Made by a program: the position numbers and the translations under genes. The notes under the pieces were generated by a model that saw nothing but the letters and a program-made list of their open reading frames with translations, did no database searches and was not told where the DNA came from. Shown piece after piece: positions 43,379 through 52,666 of a DNA stretch of 57,345 bases. The first letter of the stretch is position 1. Each line of letters begins with the position of its first letter. The stretch comes from Akkermansiaceae bacterium (GTDB lineage Bacteria; Verrucomicrobiota; Verrucomicrobiia; Verrucomicrobiales; Akkermansiaceae). The DNA lies in NCBI GenBank assembly GCA_021733795.1, contig JAIPKB010000010.1, forward strand, positions 1-57,345. Reading direction: 5' to 3'.

Positions 43379-44209
43379 TCATCCACGGGATCGACCCGCG
43401 CCGGCAGGTTGCCTGCCTTTGATGGCATTGCGGATTTCTCCGGCGACCTGCCCGGCGATCCGGCGGTATCCTTCCTTGGAATAATGAACGTTGCCAGGTT
43501 CCTGAAACAATGCGGGGGGAAAGCCTTTGGTCAGCCCGTAGAGGTCATCAATGGGAATGCCGTGCTGCTGCATGACCCTGGCGGCGATGTCGTTGTATTT
43601 CTTGTCGTCACCCACGATCCGCCCCGCTTCGCCGTCGGGGACGAGTGTGGTGCTGGCCCAGATCAGCGTCGCGCCGGGCTGCTGGAGGCGGGTGACCAGT
43701 TGATCCAGATTTTTCTCATACTGCTCGGGCGTCGTGGTCAGGGTGCCTTTGACCTTGTCCCGGTTGCCTTGAACCTTGGAGTCCGGATGGCGGTAGCATA
43801 GGTCCCAGAGCCCCCAGTTGAAGTGGATCACATCCCACTTCGTTTTCCCGATCCATTGATCGAGCATCCGCAACCCGGTTCCCGTGAATTGCGCATTGCC
43901 CTTGTGGTGCGTGACGAGGGCCTCTCCTTTGAGCATTTCAGCCAGCGGCGGAGTATAGCCGATCGAGATTGAATCACCGATGATGAGCACCCTGGGGAGC
44001 CGGGCATCGCCCTTCTTTTCTGCGGGTGGGTCGGCAGGCGGGCCTTGTGCGGCAAGTGCCCCGGCGGAAAATACCATGACCGCGCCAAGCCGGAGGAGTG
44101 AGCGCAGTGGTCGGCACCTGGGGCCAGAGCCCATCCTCGTCGCTGATCCGGCGGCGGGGCAACTTGGGTCCATGATCCGGCTGACAACGAATTGCGTGGG
44201 GTCTGTCAT
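43379..44209 (-). CDS. SGNH/GDSL-family hydrolase, secreted
   Basis: A 276-residue protein. An N-terminal hydrophobic stretch (LLRLGAVMVFSAGALAA) is signal-like though preceded by a long Arg-rich leader. The SGNH fold is shown by block I VLIIGDSISIGY (Ser about 80), block III FNWGLWDL (Asn about 131) and block V GNVHYSKEGY with the catalytic His. It is likely an esterase or deacetylase acting on polysaccharide acyl groups. I chose the ATG at 44209, which has AGGA nine bases upstream. A GTG-type start further up is unlikely. Confidence 0.8.
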   Translation of the reverse strand: MTDPTQFVVSRIMDPSCPAAGSATRMGSGPRCRPLRSLLRLGAVMVFSAGALAAQGPPADPPAEKKGDARLPRVLIIGDSISIGYTPPLAEMLKGEALVTHHKGNAQFTGTGLRMLDQWIGKTKWDVIHFNWGLWDLCYRHPDSKVQGNRDKVKGTLTTTPEQYEKNLDQLVTRLQQPGATLIWASTTLVPDGEAGRIVGDDKKYNDIAARVMQQHGIPIDDLYGLTKGFPPALFQEPGNVHYSKEGYRRIAGQVAGEIRNAIKGRQPAGAGRSRG

Positions 44210-44533
44210 GATGAGAAATTCCTGAGATTGGGTCGTTTCGCCCACGATTTTGGTGAGGGAGGACGGATGCCCTCGCGGGTGACGGACCGCAGGTCGGGTG
44301 GGATCAACTTGGATGAATCCACCCATCCTAACTAGGATGCCACGAAACCGCCCCCGGGTCAAGCGCTGTTAACCGTCCACCAGCGGAACCAATCCGTTGT
44401 CACGAAAACTTGTCGAATTCAATGATTCGCAGCCCTTGTCCCCGCCCTGATTCCCGCCCGGTGCCGGGTTTTGCTTTGCAAGCGGCTCGTCATCCGGCAC
44501 AGTCCGCGCCCGCTCCGCCAACCGTCTCCCACC
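44210..44533. other. intergenic region between divergent SGNH hydrolase and leuS
   Basis: It has 324 bp without a gene. A hairpin-forming GGGTGG ... CCACCC lies at about 44297-44325. No T-box or other leucine-responsive leader could be recognised upstream of leuS, and no confident promoter was found. Confidence 0.4.
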
Positions 44534-47170
44534 ATGTCCGACCACCGCAAACCATTCCCCTTCAGCGATTTCGAGCCCAAATGGCAGGCCCGCTGGGAAA
44601 CCGAAAAGACCTTCCGCACCCCCGGACCGGGCGATGAGGGATTCGATCCGGCCAAGCCCAAATACTATGTGCTCGACATGTTTCCCTATCCGAGTGGTTC
44701 CGGTCTCCACGTCGGCCATCCGGAAGGCTACACCGCCACCGATATCATCGGCCGCTACAAGCGGATGACCGGCCACAACGTGCTCCACCCGATGGGCTAC
44801 GATTCGTTCGGCCTGCCCGCCGAACAATACGCGATCAAGACCGGCCAGCATCCGGCGGTCACCACCGCCGCCAACATCAAAACCTTCCGCCGCCAACTGA
44901 AATCGCTCGGTTTCGCCTACGATTGGGGCCGCGAAATCGCCACCACCGACCCCGAATACGTCCGCTGGACCCAGTGGATCTTCCTCCAGATCTACGGTGC
45001 GTATTTTTGCGAGGAAACGAACACGGCCCGCCCGGTGAGCGAACTCGAAGCCAAGGGCTGGACCCGCGACCAGATCGACGCAGTCCGCCTCGCCTTCGTC
45101 GCCGATACCCCGGTCTGGTGGTCGCCTGATCTCGGCACCGTGCTCGCCAACGAGGAGGTCGAGGAATGGAAGGGCAAGGGCCACACGGTCGAGCGCCGCC
45201 CCCTCCGCCAGTGGATGCTCCGCATCACCAAATACGCCCAACGGCTGATCGACGAACTCGACACCCTCGATTGGCCGGATGGCATCAAGCTGCTCCAGAA
45301 GAATTGGATCGGCCGCTCGGACGGAGCGTCGGTTAAATTTCAAATTTCAAAGTTCAAATTTGAGATTGAGGTGTTCACCACCCGGCCGGACACGCTTTTC
45401 GGGGCCACCTACATGGTGCTTGCCCCCGAGCATCCGCTCGTTCCGGATATCACCACCGCCGAATGCCGGGCGGCGGTCGAGGCTTATCAGAAAGCCTGCT
45501 CCTCCAAGTCCGACATGGATCGCGGCGACCTCAACAAGGACAAGTCCGGCGTCTTCACTGGAGCCCACGCCATCAACCCGGTCAACGGCGAACAGATCCC
45601 GATCTGGATCGCCGACTACGTGATGATGGGCTACGGCACTGGAGCGATCATGGCCGTGCCCGGGCATGATGAACGGGACTTCGAATTTGCGAACAAATTC
45701 GGGCTGGAGATCAAGCAGGTGGTGGCAAGGGGGGAGGGCATCCTGCCCTCCTCAAGGGGGGTTACTCGGGGCGAGACGCCCCTTGGCCTTGAGGAGGGCG
45801 GGATGCCCACCCCCCTTGAGGCATATTGCGCTCCCGGCATCGCCATCAACTCCGGTTTCCTCGACGGACTGCCGACCTCTGAGGCGAAGGCCGTCATGAT
45901 CGACTGGTTGGAATCCAACCATCTCGGCAAACGCCGTATTCAATACAAACTCCGCGACTGGCTGTTCTCCCGCCAACGCTATTGGGGCGAGCCATTTCCG
46001 CTGGTTTGGAAGGATGGCCGGCACCAGGCGCTGCCCGAGTCCGAGCTGCCATTGCTCGCGCCGCCGCTTGAAGATTACAAACCGAGTGGTTCTCCCGAAC
46101 CGATCCTCACCAAAGCCACCGAGTGGGTGAACCTGCCGGACGGCACCATCCGCGAGACCAACACCATGCCGCAATGGGCCGGCTCCTGTTGGTATTACCT
46201 CCGCTACTGTGATCCCGGCAATACCAACCGCTTCCTCGCCAACGAAGCCGAAACCTACTGGTCGGCAAATCCAAAATCAGCCACCGGCATGGTGGATCTC
46301 TACGTCGGCGGCACCGAGCACGCCGTGCTCCACCTGCTCTACGCACGGTTCTGGCACAAGGTGCTTTTCGACCTCGGTCACGTCACCACTCCGGAACCCT
46401 TCCAGAAACTTGTCAACCAAGGTCTCATCCTCGGCGAGGACGGGCAGAAGATGTCCAAGTCCCGCGGCAACGTGGTGAACCCGGACGACGTGGTCAAGGA
46501 ATACGGAGCCGACTCGCTGCGGCTTTATGAAATGTTCATGGGCCCGCTCGAACAGGTGAAACCGTGGCAGATGAAGGGTGTGGAGGGCGTTTCGCGCTTC
46601 CTTGCCCGGGTCTGGCGGATCGCCTTCGAGGTGGATCAGGATGGCAACCACCAGTTTTCCCCGAAGGTACAGGACGTGCCCTGCACCGACAAGGAACTGC
46701 TCCGGGTGGTGCATGAGACCTTGAAGAAAGTGGGCGAGGACATCGAAAAGCTCAGTTTCAACACCGCCATTTCGCAGATGATGATCTGCACCAATGCCTT
46801 CACCCAGGTGGGCGTGGTGCCACTGAAGGAGTTCATCCAGTTGCTAACCGTGCTCAATCCCTTTGCTCCGCACCTCACCGAGGAAATCCACGAGTGCGTG
46901 GCGGCGGTTTTCAACCGCCCCGCCCAGCTTCTGTCAGAAGGACAGTGGCCGGCCTACGACCCGGAGGCGCTCGTCCGCAGCGAGATCGAACTGGTGGTCC
47001 AGGTCAACGGCAAGCTCCGCGACCGGCTGATGGTGGCCAAGGACGCCGATGAGGAAACCGTCAAGGCGCTCGCCCTGGCCAGTGCCAGGGTCAAGGAACA
47101 CACGGACGGCAAGACCCTCCGCAAGTTCATCTTCGTCCCTGGCAAGCTGGTTAATCTGGTGGTTGGGTAA
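44534..47170 (+). CDS. leuS: leucyl-tRNA synthetase with in-frame palindromic insert
   Basis: An 878-residue class-I synthetase charging tRNA-Leu. HIGH motif HVGH (59-62) in [21 protein letters not shown]1 editing domain (about 230-430) with [15 protein letters not shown] and the conserved Asp in [14 protein letters not shown] at about 639-643 ([14 protein letters not shown]). Tails include the anticodon-binding helices and C-terminal domain. In the editing domain, residues about 398-429 ([15 protein letters not shown]... to ...GMPTPLE) are encoded by a 93-bp inverted repeat (45726-45818) and have no counterpart in typical LeuRS. An AT-rich patch at 45335-45367 ([11 protein letters not shown]) is also unlike its surroundings. 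Both keep the frame. The ATG at 44534 is canonical. Confidence 0.95.
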   Translation: MSDHRKPFPFSDFEPKWQARWETEKTFRTPGPGDEGFDPAKPKYYVLDMFPYPSGSGLHVGHPEGYTATDIIGRYKRMTGHNVLHPMGYDSFGLPAEQYAIKTGQHPAVTTAANIKTFRRQLKSLGFAYDWGREIATTDPEYVRWTQWIFLQIYGAYFCEETNTARPVSELEAKGWTRDQIDAVRLAFVADTPVWWSPDLGTVLANEEVEEWKGKGHTVERRPLRQWMLRITKYAQRLIDELDTLDWPDGIKLLQKNWIGRSDGASVKFQISKFKFEIEVFTTRPDTLFGATYMVLAPEHPLVPDITTAECRAAVEAYQKACSSKSDMDRGDLNKDKSGVFTGAHAINPVNGEQIPIWIADYVMMGYGTGAIMAVPGHDERDFEFANKFGLEIKQVVARGEGILPSSRGVTRGETPLGLEEGGMPTPLEAYCAPGIAINSGFLDGLPTSEAKAVMIDWLESNHLGKRRIQYKLRDWLFSRQRYWGEPFPLVWKDGRHQALPESELPLLAPPLEDYKPSGSPEPILTKATEWVNLPDGTIRETNTMPQWAGSCWYYLRYCDPGNTNRFLANEAETYWSANPKSATGMVDLYVGGTEHAVLHLLYARFWHKVLFDLGHVTTPEPFQKLVNQGLILGEDGQKMSKSRGNVVNPDDVVKEYGADSLRLYEMFMGPLEQVKPWQMKGVEGVSRFLARVWRIAFEVDQDGNHQFSPKVQDVPCTDKELLRVVHETLKKVGEDIEKLSFNTAISQMMICTNAFTQVGVVPLKEFIQLLTVLNPFAPHLTEEIHECVAAVFNRPAQLLSEGQWPAYDPEALVRSEIELVVQVNGKLRDRLMVAKDADEETVKALALASARVKEHTDGKTLRKFIFVPGKLVNLVVG
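45726..45818. repeat. in-frame inverted-repeat element inside leuS
   Basis: The 32-bp arm 45726-45757 (CAAGGGGGGAGGGCATCC...) is inverted at 45787-45818 with two mismatches, leaving a 29-bp loop. The total of 93 bp equals 31 codons with no stop in the leuS frame. It looks like an insertion of a small palindromic element into the editing-domain coding region. Confidence 0.8.
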
Positions 47171-47174
47171 TGTC

Positions 47175-47336
47175 GGAGCGCGTTCATTCTGAACGCTGAG
47201 TCAGGCGGACATGCTGTCCGCGTCGTCATACTCTTCCGCCTGCGCTTCCCCAGTGCTCCGTCAAGCGCAAGCCGACAGCATGTCGGCATGACTCAGCCGA
47301 TAGAATATCGGCGCTCCGCGCGGACATGCTGTCCGC
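47175..47336. repeat. REP-like compound hairpin between leuS and the TPR operon
   Basis: GGAGCGC (47175-47181) faces GCGCTCC (47311-47317). Nested arms are GCTGAGTCA...GCGGACATGCTGTCCGC and GCCGACAGCATGTCGGC...GACTCAGC. A further hairpin GCGGACATGCTGTCCGC stands at 47320-47336. It lies between the convergent ends of leuS and the 47383 gene, where it could serve as a two-way terminator. Confidence 0.7.
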
Positions 47337-47382
47337 TGAGGGCGGAGGACATGACAGTCTGCGGCGGGACAGGCCACTGCTC

Positions 47383-48411
47383 CTACTTCTTTTTGGCGGG
47401 CTTTTTGGCGGGCTCCTTCTTCTCGTCCTTCGCCTTCTCGTCTTTCTTCTCCTTTTCCGCATCGGCCTTTACCGGCGCGGTTCCGGTGGATTTTTCGTCC
47501 TCTTCCTTGTATTTGAGGAGGGAGTTGTTTTCGGGCGGGAGGGTGCCGATGTATTTCTGATAGTAATGGGCCATGGCGGAAGCCTCCAGCAGGCGGACCC
47601 GGCCACTGGCATATTTGACCTCGTCCGGAGTGTTCCAGAGGCGGATCGCCTTCTGGACTTCCGGGTCGGCCTTGAGGATTCGCATACAGTTGAGCGAGGA
47701 CTGGCGGGTGATGGTTTCATCGGCACCGCAGTTGGCGGTGATGGCGGTGTTGTAGGCGTTGAGGGCTTCGTTGGGTTTCTTGAGTGCTTCCAGCGCGAGT
47801 CCGTGGCAATAGGCGATTTGAGCGCGCAGATCGGCGGGCAGGTGAACCCCCACCTTTTCCTTAGCCATGGCATCCACCCGGGCCCATCCCTTGGTGCGGA
47901 CGGCATCCCAGAACGGGTAGATTTCCACCTGCTGGCGCTGCCACTCGCGCTGGAGCGGATCCGGGATGAATCGCTGCATGGCGGTATTGACGCCTTCGAG
48001 ATCGCCCAACTGGCGCATGCATTCCATTTCATAAAAGGCAGACAGGGCCGAGAAGTTGCCGGGCATCTTCTCCATGAACTGGTAGCGCTGCTTGAGCAGG
48101 CCGAATTGCCGCTTGGCCTCCTCGAACTTGTGGCCTTGGAACAGGTCGATCGCCTTGGTGAAATCCTTGGGTTCCTTGAGATAGATCGACCGGGCGGTGG
48201 CGATCTTCATGTCGGTATAGTCCGTGTCCACCTTGCTTTCCAGAAACCGGATGCTGGTTTCGGTGGCGGCGATGATCCAGATATCCATGAAGGTATCGGC
48301 ATCTTTCATCAGGAGGGCCTCGGCCGCGACTGCGGCGGTGGGTGCCGCTTGCTGGGCTTGGCAAACAACGGTGGTGGCAGCGAGCAGGGCTGCGCAAATC
48401 AGGGTTCTCAT
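47383..48411 (-). CDS. secreted TPR-like protein, last gene of the Exb/TPR operon
   Basis: A 342-residue protein with a signal peptide (MRTLICAALLAATTVVCQA). The helical body has TPR-like pairs (AIDLFQGHKFEEAKRQFGLL, AYCHGLALEALKKPNEALNAYNTAI) and the long C-terminal tail is Lys/Glu/Ala-rich (KKDEKAKDEKKEPAKKPAKKK). The ATG at 48411 was chosen for the signal peptide. It follows the larger TPR gene by 41 bp on the same strand. Together with the ExbB and ExbD genes upstream it likely forms an envelope complex energised by the proton-motive force; what it moves or assembles is unknown. Confidence 0.7.
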   Translation of the reverse strand: MRTLICAALLAATTVVCQAQQAAPTAAVAAEALLMKDADTFMDIWIIAATETSIRFLESKVDTDYTDMKIATARSIYLKEPKDFTKAIDLFQGHKFEEAKRQFGLLKQRYQFMEKMPGNFSALSAFYEMECMRQLGDLEGVNTAMQRFIPDPLQREWQRQQVEIYPFWDAVRTKGWARVDAMAKEKVGVHLPADLRAQIAYCHGLALEALKKPNEALNAYNTAITANCGADETITRQSSLNCMRILKADPEVQKAIRLWNTPDEVKYASGRVRLLEASAMAHYYQKYIGTLPPENNSLLKYKEEDEKSTGTAPVKADAEKEKKDEKAKDEKKEPAKKPAKKK

Positions 48412-48452
48412 GGCGGTGGGAGTAGTGGTAGTGTGGATTTGGCGGAGCGGCA

Positions 48453-51400
48453 TCAGCGTCTGCGGCGATTGGCTTCGTTTTCCTTTTTCTGCTGGGCCAG
48501 CGACTTGATGGCCGGGTCCGATTCGTATTTTTTGACGAGCGCTTCGACTTGCTTCCACAGGATGATATCCTCCTCCGTCATCTTGGCTTGGAAGTCCGGG
48601 CGGGAGGTGCCCTCGATATATCCGGCACCACCATTGTAGGCACCTTGGTGGTCGCCCACGGCGGCATCCCCCTGATCGTTGGTGCGCGCTGCGAGATCGC
48701 GCGTCCAGGAGAGTTCCATCCAGCGTTTCATCGCCGGTGCGGAGATCCGCACGTAGCCAGTGTAGGCTCCCCAGACCTTGGCATACGCGGCGATGGCGTC
48801 GTTGACTTCGCCCCGTTCGTCGTAGGATTGGGCCAGCATCATGCTCACCTCGGCATTGCGCTTGTTGTGGGCACCGTTGAGGTATTCCTTGGCTTTTTCG
48901 GCGGCCTCGGGGTATTCCTTCTTGACCATCATGGCGGTAACCAGGCCGAACAGGGCTTGTTCCTTCTCACTCTTGTCCTGGGAATCCTTGAACACGCGCT
49001 CGAAGTCCGTGATCGCTTTATCGAGTTGACCGGCACCGCCGGTGCGGGTGTAAACGTCGGCCCGGCCGAGGAGTGCGGCGAAGCGGTTGGACTGGTCCTC
49101 GCTGCCGATGGCTTGATCGTAGAAGGGCAGGGCCTCGGCAGGGTTGGCGGACTTGCGGATAAAGTCGCCGACCCGGACCAGGATGAAGTTGGTGAGGTCC
49201 TTGGGATTGAACTCGGATTTGAGGTCCCGGAAGAGCACCTTGATCATCGCCTGGGCCTTGCTCTTTTCGTCGTCGGTCTTGGCCTCCTTGAGGACCCCTT
49301 CGTAAACGCCGATGACGGCCATGCGGAGGATGGCGCGGGCTTCCTTGTCGGTGGCCCGGATGCCGGGGAACTCCAGATAGTGTGTTTTGAGTTCCTCAGG
49401 GGTGTGTTTCGGCTTGTCGTTCTTGTCTTTGGCAAGGTAGGCGTCGGTGTAGGAATTGATGGCGGCCTCGAGGCCGTTGGTGTTCTCCGAGGTGGCCATC
49501 TCCGTGATCACGGTCTGGAGCATTCCGAGGGCCTCGTCGCCGCGGCCCACGAAGTCGAGCGCTGCCATTTGGGCCACCGCCATCTGGGCCTTGTAGATCG
49601 ATTCTTCCGCGTAGGTTTTCCAGAACTCGTCGGCAAAGGGCACGGCATCCTTGAGGCGCGGATTGGGCTCCTTGTCGCCCTTTTTCTGCTCGCCGAGCAT
49701 GGCGACCAGGTAGTAGAGCGCCTCGCCGACGACGGCGTCGTTGCCGCGGGTTTTCGCCAGTTTGACGGCGGCGAGGTAGGACTTCTCGGCGTCTTCGGGG
49801 AGTTTGAGCGACTGCTGGACGTTGCCTCTGAGGTTGAGGGCCATTTCCATCACCTCGGCGTTGGGGAAGTCGGCGTCAAGCCGGTTGAGCTTATCGAGCG
49901 CGGGCTGGTATTCGTCCTTGGCGTAGTGGCAGTTGGCGCGGTCGTAGAGGGCGAACGGATAGAAGATGTTGGACTTGGGGTCCGGATACTTGGCGAAGAA
50001 CGCGTCGAGCAGACTGGCGGATTTGTCCCATTCCTGGAGGCGGGAGTAGTTGGAGGCCTCGAAATAGCGGGCCGCCTCGGTGAACTGGCTTTCCGGATAG
50101 AGCTTGACGTGCTCGCTGAGCAGGGGTTGGGCCTTGTCGAATACGCCGGTGTAGTAGTAGGAGCCGCCGAGCACGTGGAGGCAGATGTCGTGCTCCTTGC
50201 TGGGCTTGGCGAGGGTCGAAATCATGACGGACGCCACTTCGATGCAGGTGGCGTATTCGCCTTCGTAGAACAGCGAGGAGAGCAGCATCCGGCGGACCTG
50301 CGGGACGTATTTTGAGTTGGGGAAGACCTTGAGGAAGGACTGGCCGTAAACTTCGGTTTGGAACACCTCGCCGATGATCGAGCTGGTGCGGACGAGGTTG
50401 TAGAGGTTGTCCTCGCGTTTTGCGGCCTTGGGGAAGTAGAGTTCGAGCTGTTCGTAGGCGGCGTAGGCACCCCGGGTGTTGCCGTCCTGTTCGTGCAGGA
50501 AGGCGGCGGCAGCCAGTTTGGTGATCTCCGGGATCTTGTTGGCGCTGCGGTCCGCCTCCAAGCGGGTCAGGTTCTCCGTGAGGACCTTGGTGGAGATCAT
50601 GCGGCCACCATCCTTGATGCCGGGCCGGAAGCTGAGGGCCTCAACCCGGAGCTTGGTGTCCTGGATCGCCGCCTCGGTGGTGGGCACCAGTTGATAGAGG
50701 CGCATGGCCGCGCGCTCCATGTCCACGGCGATGGCGTCCGCCGCGAGTTTCATGTAGAGTTTGGTGAAATCCGTCATCTCGAAGGGTTCGAGGGTGATGT
50801 CGGCGCGGTTTTTGGCGACGAAGTCGAGCAGGGCCTGCTCGTTGTTTTTTTCGATAACGGCGACGACCAAGGCCTGGAAGGCGGCGACGATGCCGGCTTC
50901 CGGGACGTTGTAGACGGGGTCGTATTTGTTTTTGATGGCGGTCTCCAGAAACCCGTTGCCCTCGGGGATTTTCAAGAGGCGGTAGTGGCAGATGGCCATG
51001 TTGATTTGGAACGTGCCGAGCGGGTAGCTCTCGGATTTTTCCTTTTCCTCCAGGTATTTCTTGAACTGGCGGATGGCCAGGGCCCAGTCCTCCGCGCCCA
51101 GCGCGGCCTCACCCCATTTGAGCAGGGCCTTCTTGTGATAGACATTGCCGCCGCCGGCCTTGACGTCGCTACCGGCGTTGGGGAATTCGCGGTAGCAGAT
51201 TTCGAACGACTTCATCGCTTCCGCCCACATTTTGAGCTTCATCTCGCAAATGCCCTTGCGGTAGTAGATCACACCGAACTGCGGGCCATAGAGTTTCGCG
51301 TTCCCGCCGAAGCGTTTGACGGCGGAGTCGAGCATGGCGAGCGCCTCCGGCCACTTCTGGGCGTTCATGGCTTCGAGCGACTTGCTGACCAGGGTGCCGA

Positions 51401-51497
51401 GGTCATCGCCATCCTGCGCCCGGGCGGGGACGGTGAGGACCATGGCGGCGACCATCAGGCCACCTAGGGCGGATGCGGTGGGGCGGGTTAGGTTCAT
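48453..51497 (-). CDS. large secreted tetratricopeptide-repeat protein
   Basis: A 1014-residue periplasmic protein. Signal peptide ASALGGLMVAAMVLTVPARA, then TPR units throughout: WPEALAMLDSAVKRFGGNAK, GEAALGAEDWALAIRQFKKY, FDKAQPLLSEHVKLYPESQF, YQPALDKLNRLDADFPNAEV, YPEAAEKAKEYLNGAHNKRN. They resemble outer-membrane lipoprotein-assembly or gliding-type TPR scaffolds. No lipobox Cys or catalytic domain is visible. It lies directly after two exbD genes in a five-gene operon (ExbB, ExbD, ExbD, TPR, TPR). Such an arrangement suggests that the TPR proteins are the periplasmic effectors or adaptors of the ExbBD motor in place of TonB. Confidence 0.75.
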   Translation of the reverse strand: MNLTRPTASALGGLMVAAMVLTVPARAQDGDDLGTLVSKSLEAMNAQKWPEALAMLDSAVKRFGGNAKLYGPQFGVIYYRKGICEMKLKMWAEAMKSFEICYREFPNAGSDVKAGGGNVYHKKALLKWGEAALGAEDWALAIRQFKKYLEEKEKSESYPLGTFQINMAICHYRLLKIPEGNGFLETAIKNKYDPVYNVPEAGIVAAFQALVVAVIEKNNEQALLDFVAKNRADITLEPFEMTDFTKLYMKLAADAIAVDMERAAMRLYQLVPTTEAAIQDTKLRVEALSFRPGIKDGGRMISTKVLTENLTRLEADRSANKIPEITKLAAAAFLHEQDGNTRGAYAAYEQLELYFPKAAKREDNLYNLVRTSSIIGEVFQTEVYGQSFLKVFPNSKYVPQVRRMLLSSLFYEGEYATCIEVASVMISTLAKPSKEHDICLHVLGGSYYYTGVFDKAQPLLSEHVKLYPESQFTEAARYFEASNYSRLQEWDKSASLLDAFFAKYPDPKSNIFYPFALYDRANCHYAKDEYQPALDKLNRLDADFPNAEVMEMALNLRGNVQQSLKLPEDAEKSYLAAVKLAKTRGNDAVVGEALYYLVAMLGEQKKGDKEPNPRLKDAVPFADEFWKTYAEESIYKAQMAVAQMAALDFVGRGDEALGMLQTVITEMATSENTNGLEAAINSYTDAYLAKDKNDKPKHTPEELKTHYLEFPGIRATDKEARAILRMAVIGVYEGVLKEAKTDDEKSKAQAMIKVLFRDLKSEFNPKDLTNFILVRVGDFIRKSANPAEALPFYDQAIGSEDQSNRFAALLGRADVYTRTGGAGQLDKAITDFERVFKDSQDKSEKEQALFGLVTAMMVKKEYPEAAEKAKEYLNGAHNKRNAEVSMMLAQSYDERGEVNDAIAAYAKVWGAYTGYVRISAPAMKRWMELSWTRDLAARTNDQGDAAVGDHQGAYNGGAGYIEGTSRPDFQAKMTEEDIILWKQVEALVKKYESDPAIKSLAQQKKENEANRRRR

Positions 51498-51629
51498 AGG
51501 ATTGGATTGGCTGGGGGGTGTAAGAGCGGGAGACGGGTGATTGTTCGGCACCACTGACCGCCGCCCCTGCATGGGGAACGACCGGCAGGCGCGGATTCTT
51601 TGGCTGAATTCCGGATGCCCCGGTCATGG

Positions 51630-52091
51630 TCAGTCCACCAAATCGGTGAACGTCACAGATTCGATCTTGACGACGGCGAGGGCGTTGATCACATCAATGA
51701 CGCGCTGGGTGGTGGCCCCACCGTCCGCCCAAAGCTGGACCAGCGGCGACTTGTTGGCGGAGCGGGCGGCGCTGGCATACATGTCGAGTTGCTGGGCGAG
51801 CATCGGCAGGCTCCGGATATTTGGATCTGAATCGAGTACCATCTGGCTGTTACCGGTGCCGGCGTAGATGATGCCGCTGGCATCGATCTTGATGAACATG
51901 GGTTCGATATCCGGCTGCTTGTCGCTGGGCATGGCGGCGGGCAGCTTCATGCCGAGGTCGGTTTCCTTAACCTGAATGGCGGAGGTGACGAGGAAATAAA
52001 TCAGCAGGAGGAAGGTGACGTCGATGAGGGAGGAGATGTCGAGGGAAGTCTTTTCTTCCTCAACCGCATCGTATCTTTTGTGGCGGGCCAT
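51630..52091 (-). CDS. ExbD/TolR-family protein
   Basis: A 153-residue single-pass protein. The N-terminal motif is LDISSLIDVTFLLLIYFLVT with channel Asp24, followed by a periplasmic ExbD/TolR domain (AMPSDKQPDIEPMFIKIDAS to VKIESVTF). The family couples proton flow through an ExbB/TolQ ring to periplasmic work. It is the second exbD of the operon, 18 bp after the first; the two differ enough to act as a heterodimer. The gap to the following TPR gene is 132 bp. Confidence 0.9.
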   Translation of the reverse strand: MARHKRYDAVEEEKTSLDISSLIDVTFLLLIYFLVTSAIQVKETDLGMKLPAAMPSDKQPDIEPMFIKIDASGIIYAGTGNSQMVLDSDPNIRSLPMLAQQLDMYASAARSANKSPLVQLWADGGATTQRVIDVINALAVVKIESVTFTDLVD

Positions 52092-52109
52092 GGCGGGTGG
52101 GAGGTGGGG

Positions 52110-52577
52110 TTATTTTTTCGTTGAAGGGGCCTTGGGAAAGACCGTGAATACCACCTGGTCCACGCCGGCCGCGGCGGCAGCCTTGATCGCGGTGCGGCTG
52201 TATTTGAAGAGGGCTTTCTCGTCACCCCGCAGATGGAGTTTTGGCTGGATGCCCTGCATGACGATCTTTTCCTTCTCCCGTTTCACCATCTGGGAGATCG
52301 CCAGTTCGTCGGCGTAATTATCGGTTTCATGCTTTTCGCCCCAGTAGGTGCCGTCCACGCGGACGTTGATCACGATCCGGCCGCGGCCGTCTTTCTGCTT
52401 CTTACCGGCGGAAGCGATGGGCGGGGTCACTTCGGGGTCGTTGCGGACGATGATGGCGGTGGCGTTGACCAGGAAGAAGAGCAACAGCAGGAACACCATG
52501 TCAATCATCGGCGACATGTCGAGTTCGGTGTTGCTGTCGGCGTCGATCGTGGATTTCCTGAATTTTGCGGAGGCCAT
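52110..52577 (-). CDS. ExbD/TolR-family protein
   Basis: A 155-residue paralogue of the next gene. It has ELDMSPMIDMVFLLLLFFLV with channel Asp26, then a periplasmic domain (GRIVINVRVDGTYWG, LHLRGDEKALFKYSRTAIKA, VDQVVFTVFPKAP). It sits 89 bp after the exbB gene and 18 bp before the second exbD. Both ExbD proteins keep the Asp, unlike the pair in the operon at 3361-6613. Confidence 0.9.
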   Translation of the reverse strand: MASAKFRKSTIDADSNTELDMSPMIDMVFLLLLFFLVNATAIIVRNDPEVTPPIASAGKKQKDGRGRIVINVRVDGTYWGEKHETDNYADELAISQMVKREKEKIVMQGIQPKLHLRGDEKALFKYSRTAIKAAAAAGVDQVVFTVFPKAPSTKK

Positions 52578-52666
52578 GGGAAGATTTTGTTGGAGGTTCG
52601 ATTTGAGGTGGGGAAACCGGCGGGCGGGGCGGGGAGGCTCCGACCCCGTCCACAGGTCACATCAGC

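Noticed and set aside
48549..50315. Open frame of about 588 codons opposite the large TPR gene
   Set aside because: It mirrors the TPR codons and has no recognisable motif; same for long frames opposite pabB, the hexosaminidase, adk, purH and the sulfatase fusion.
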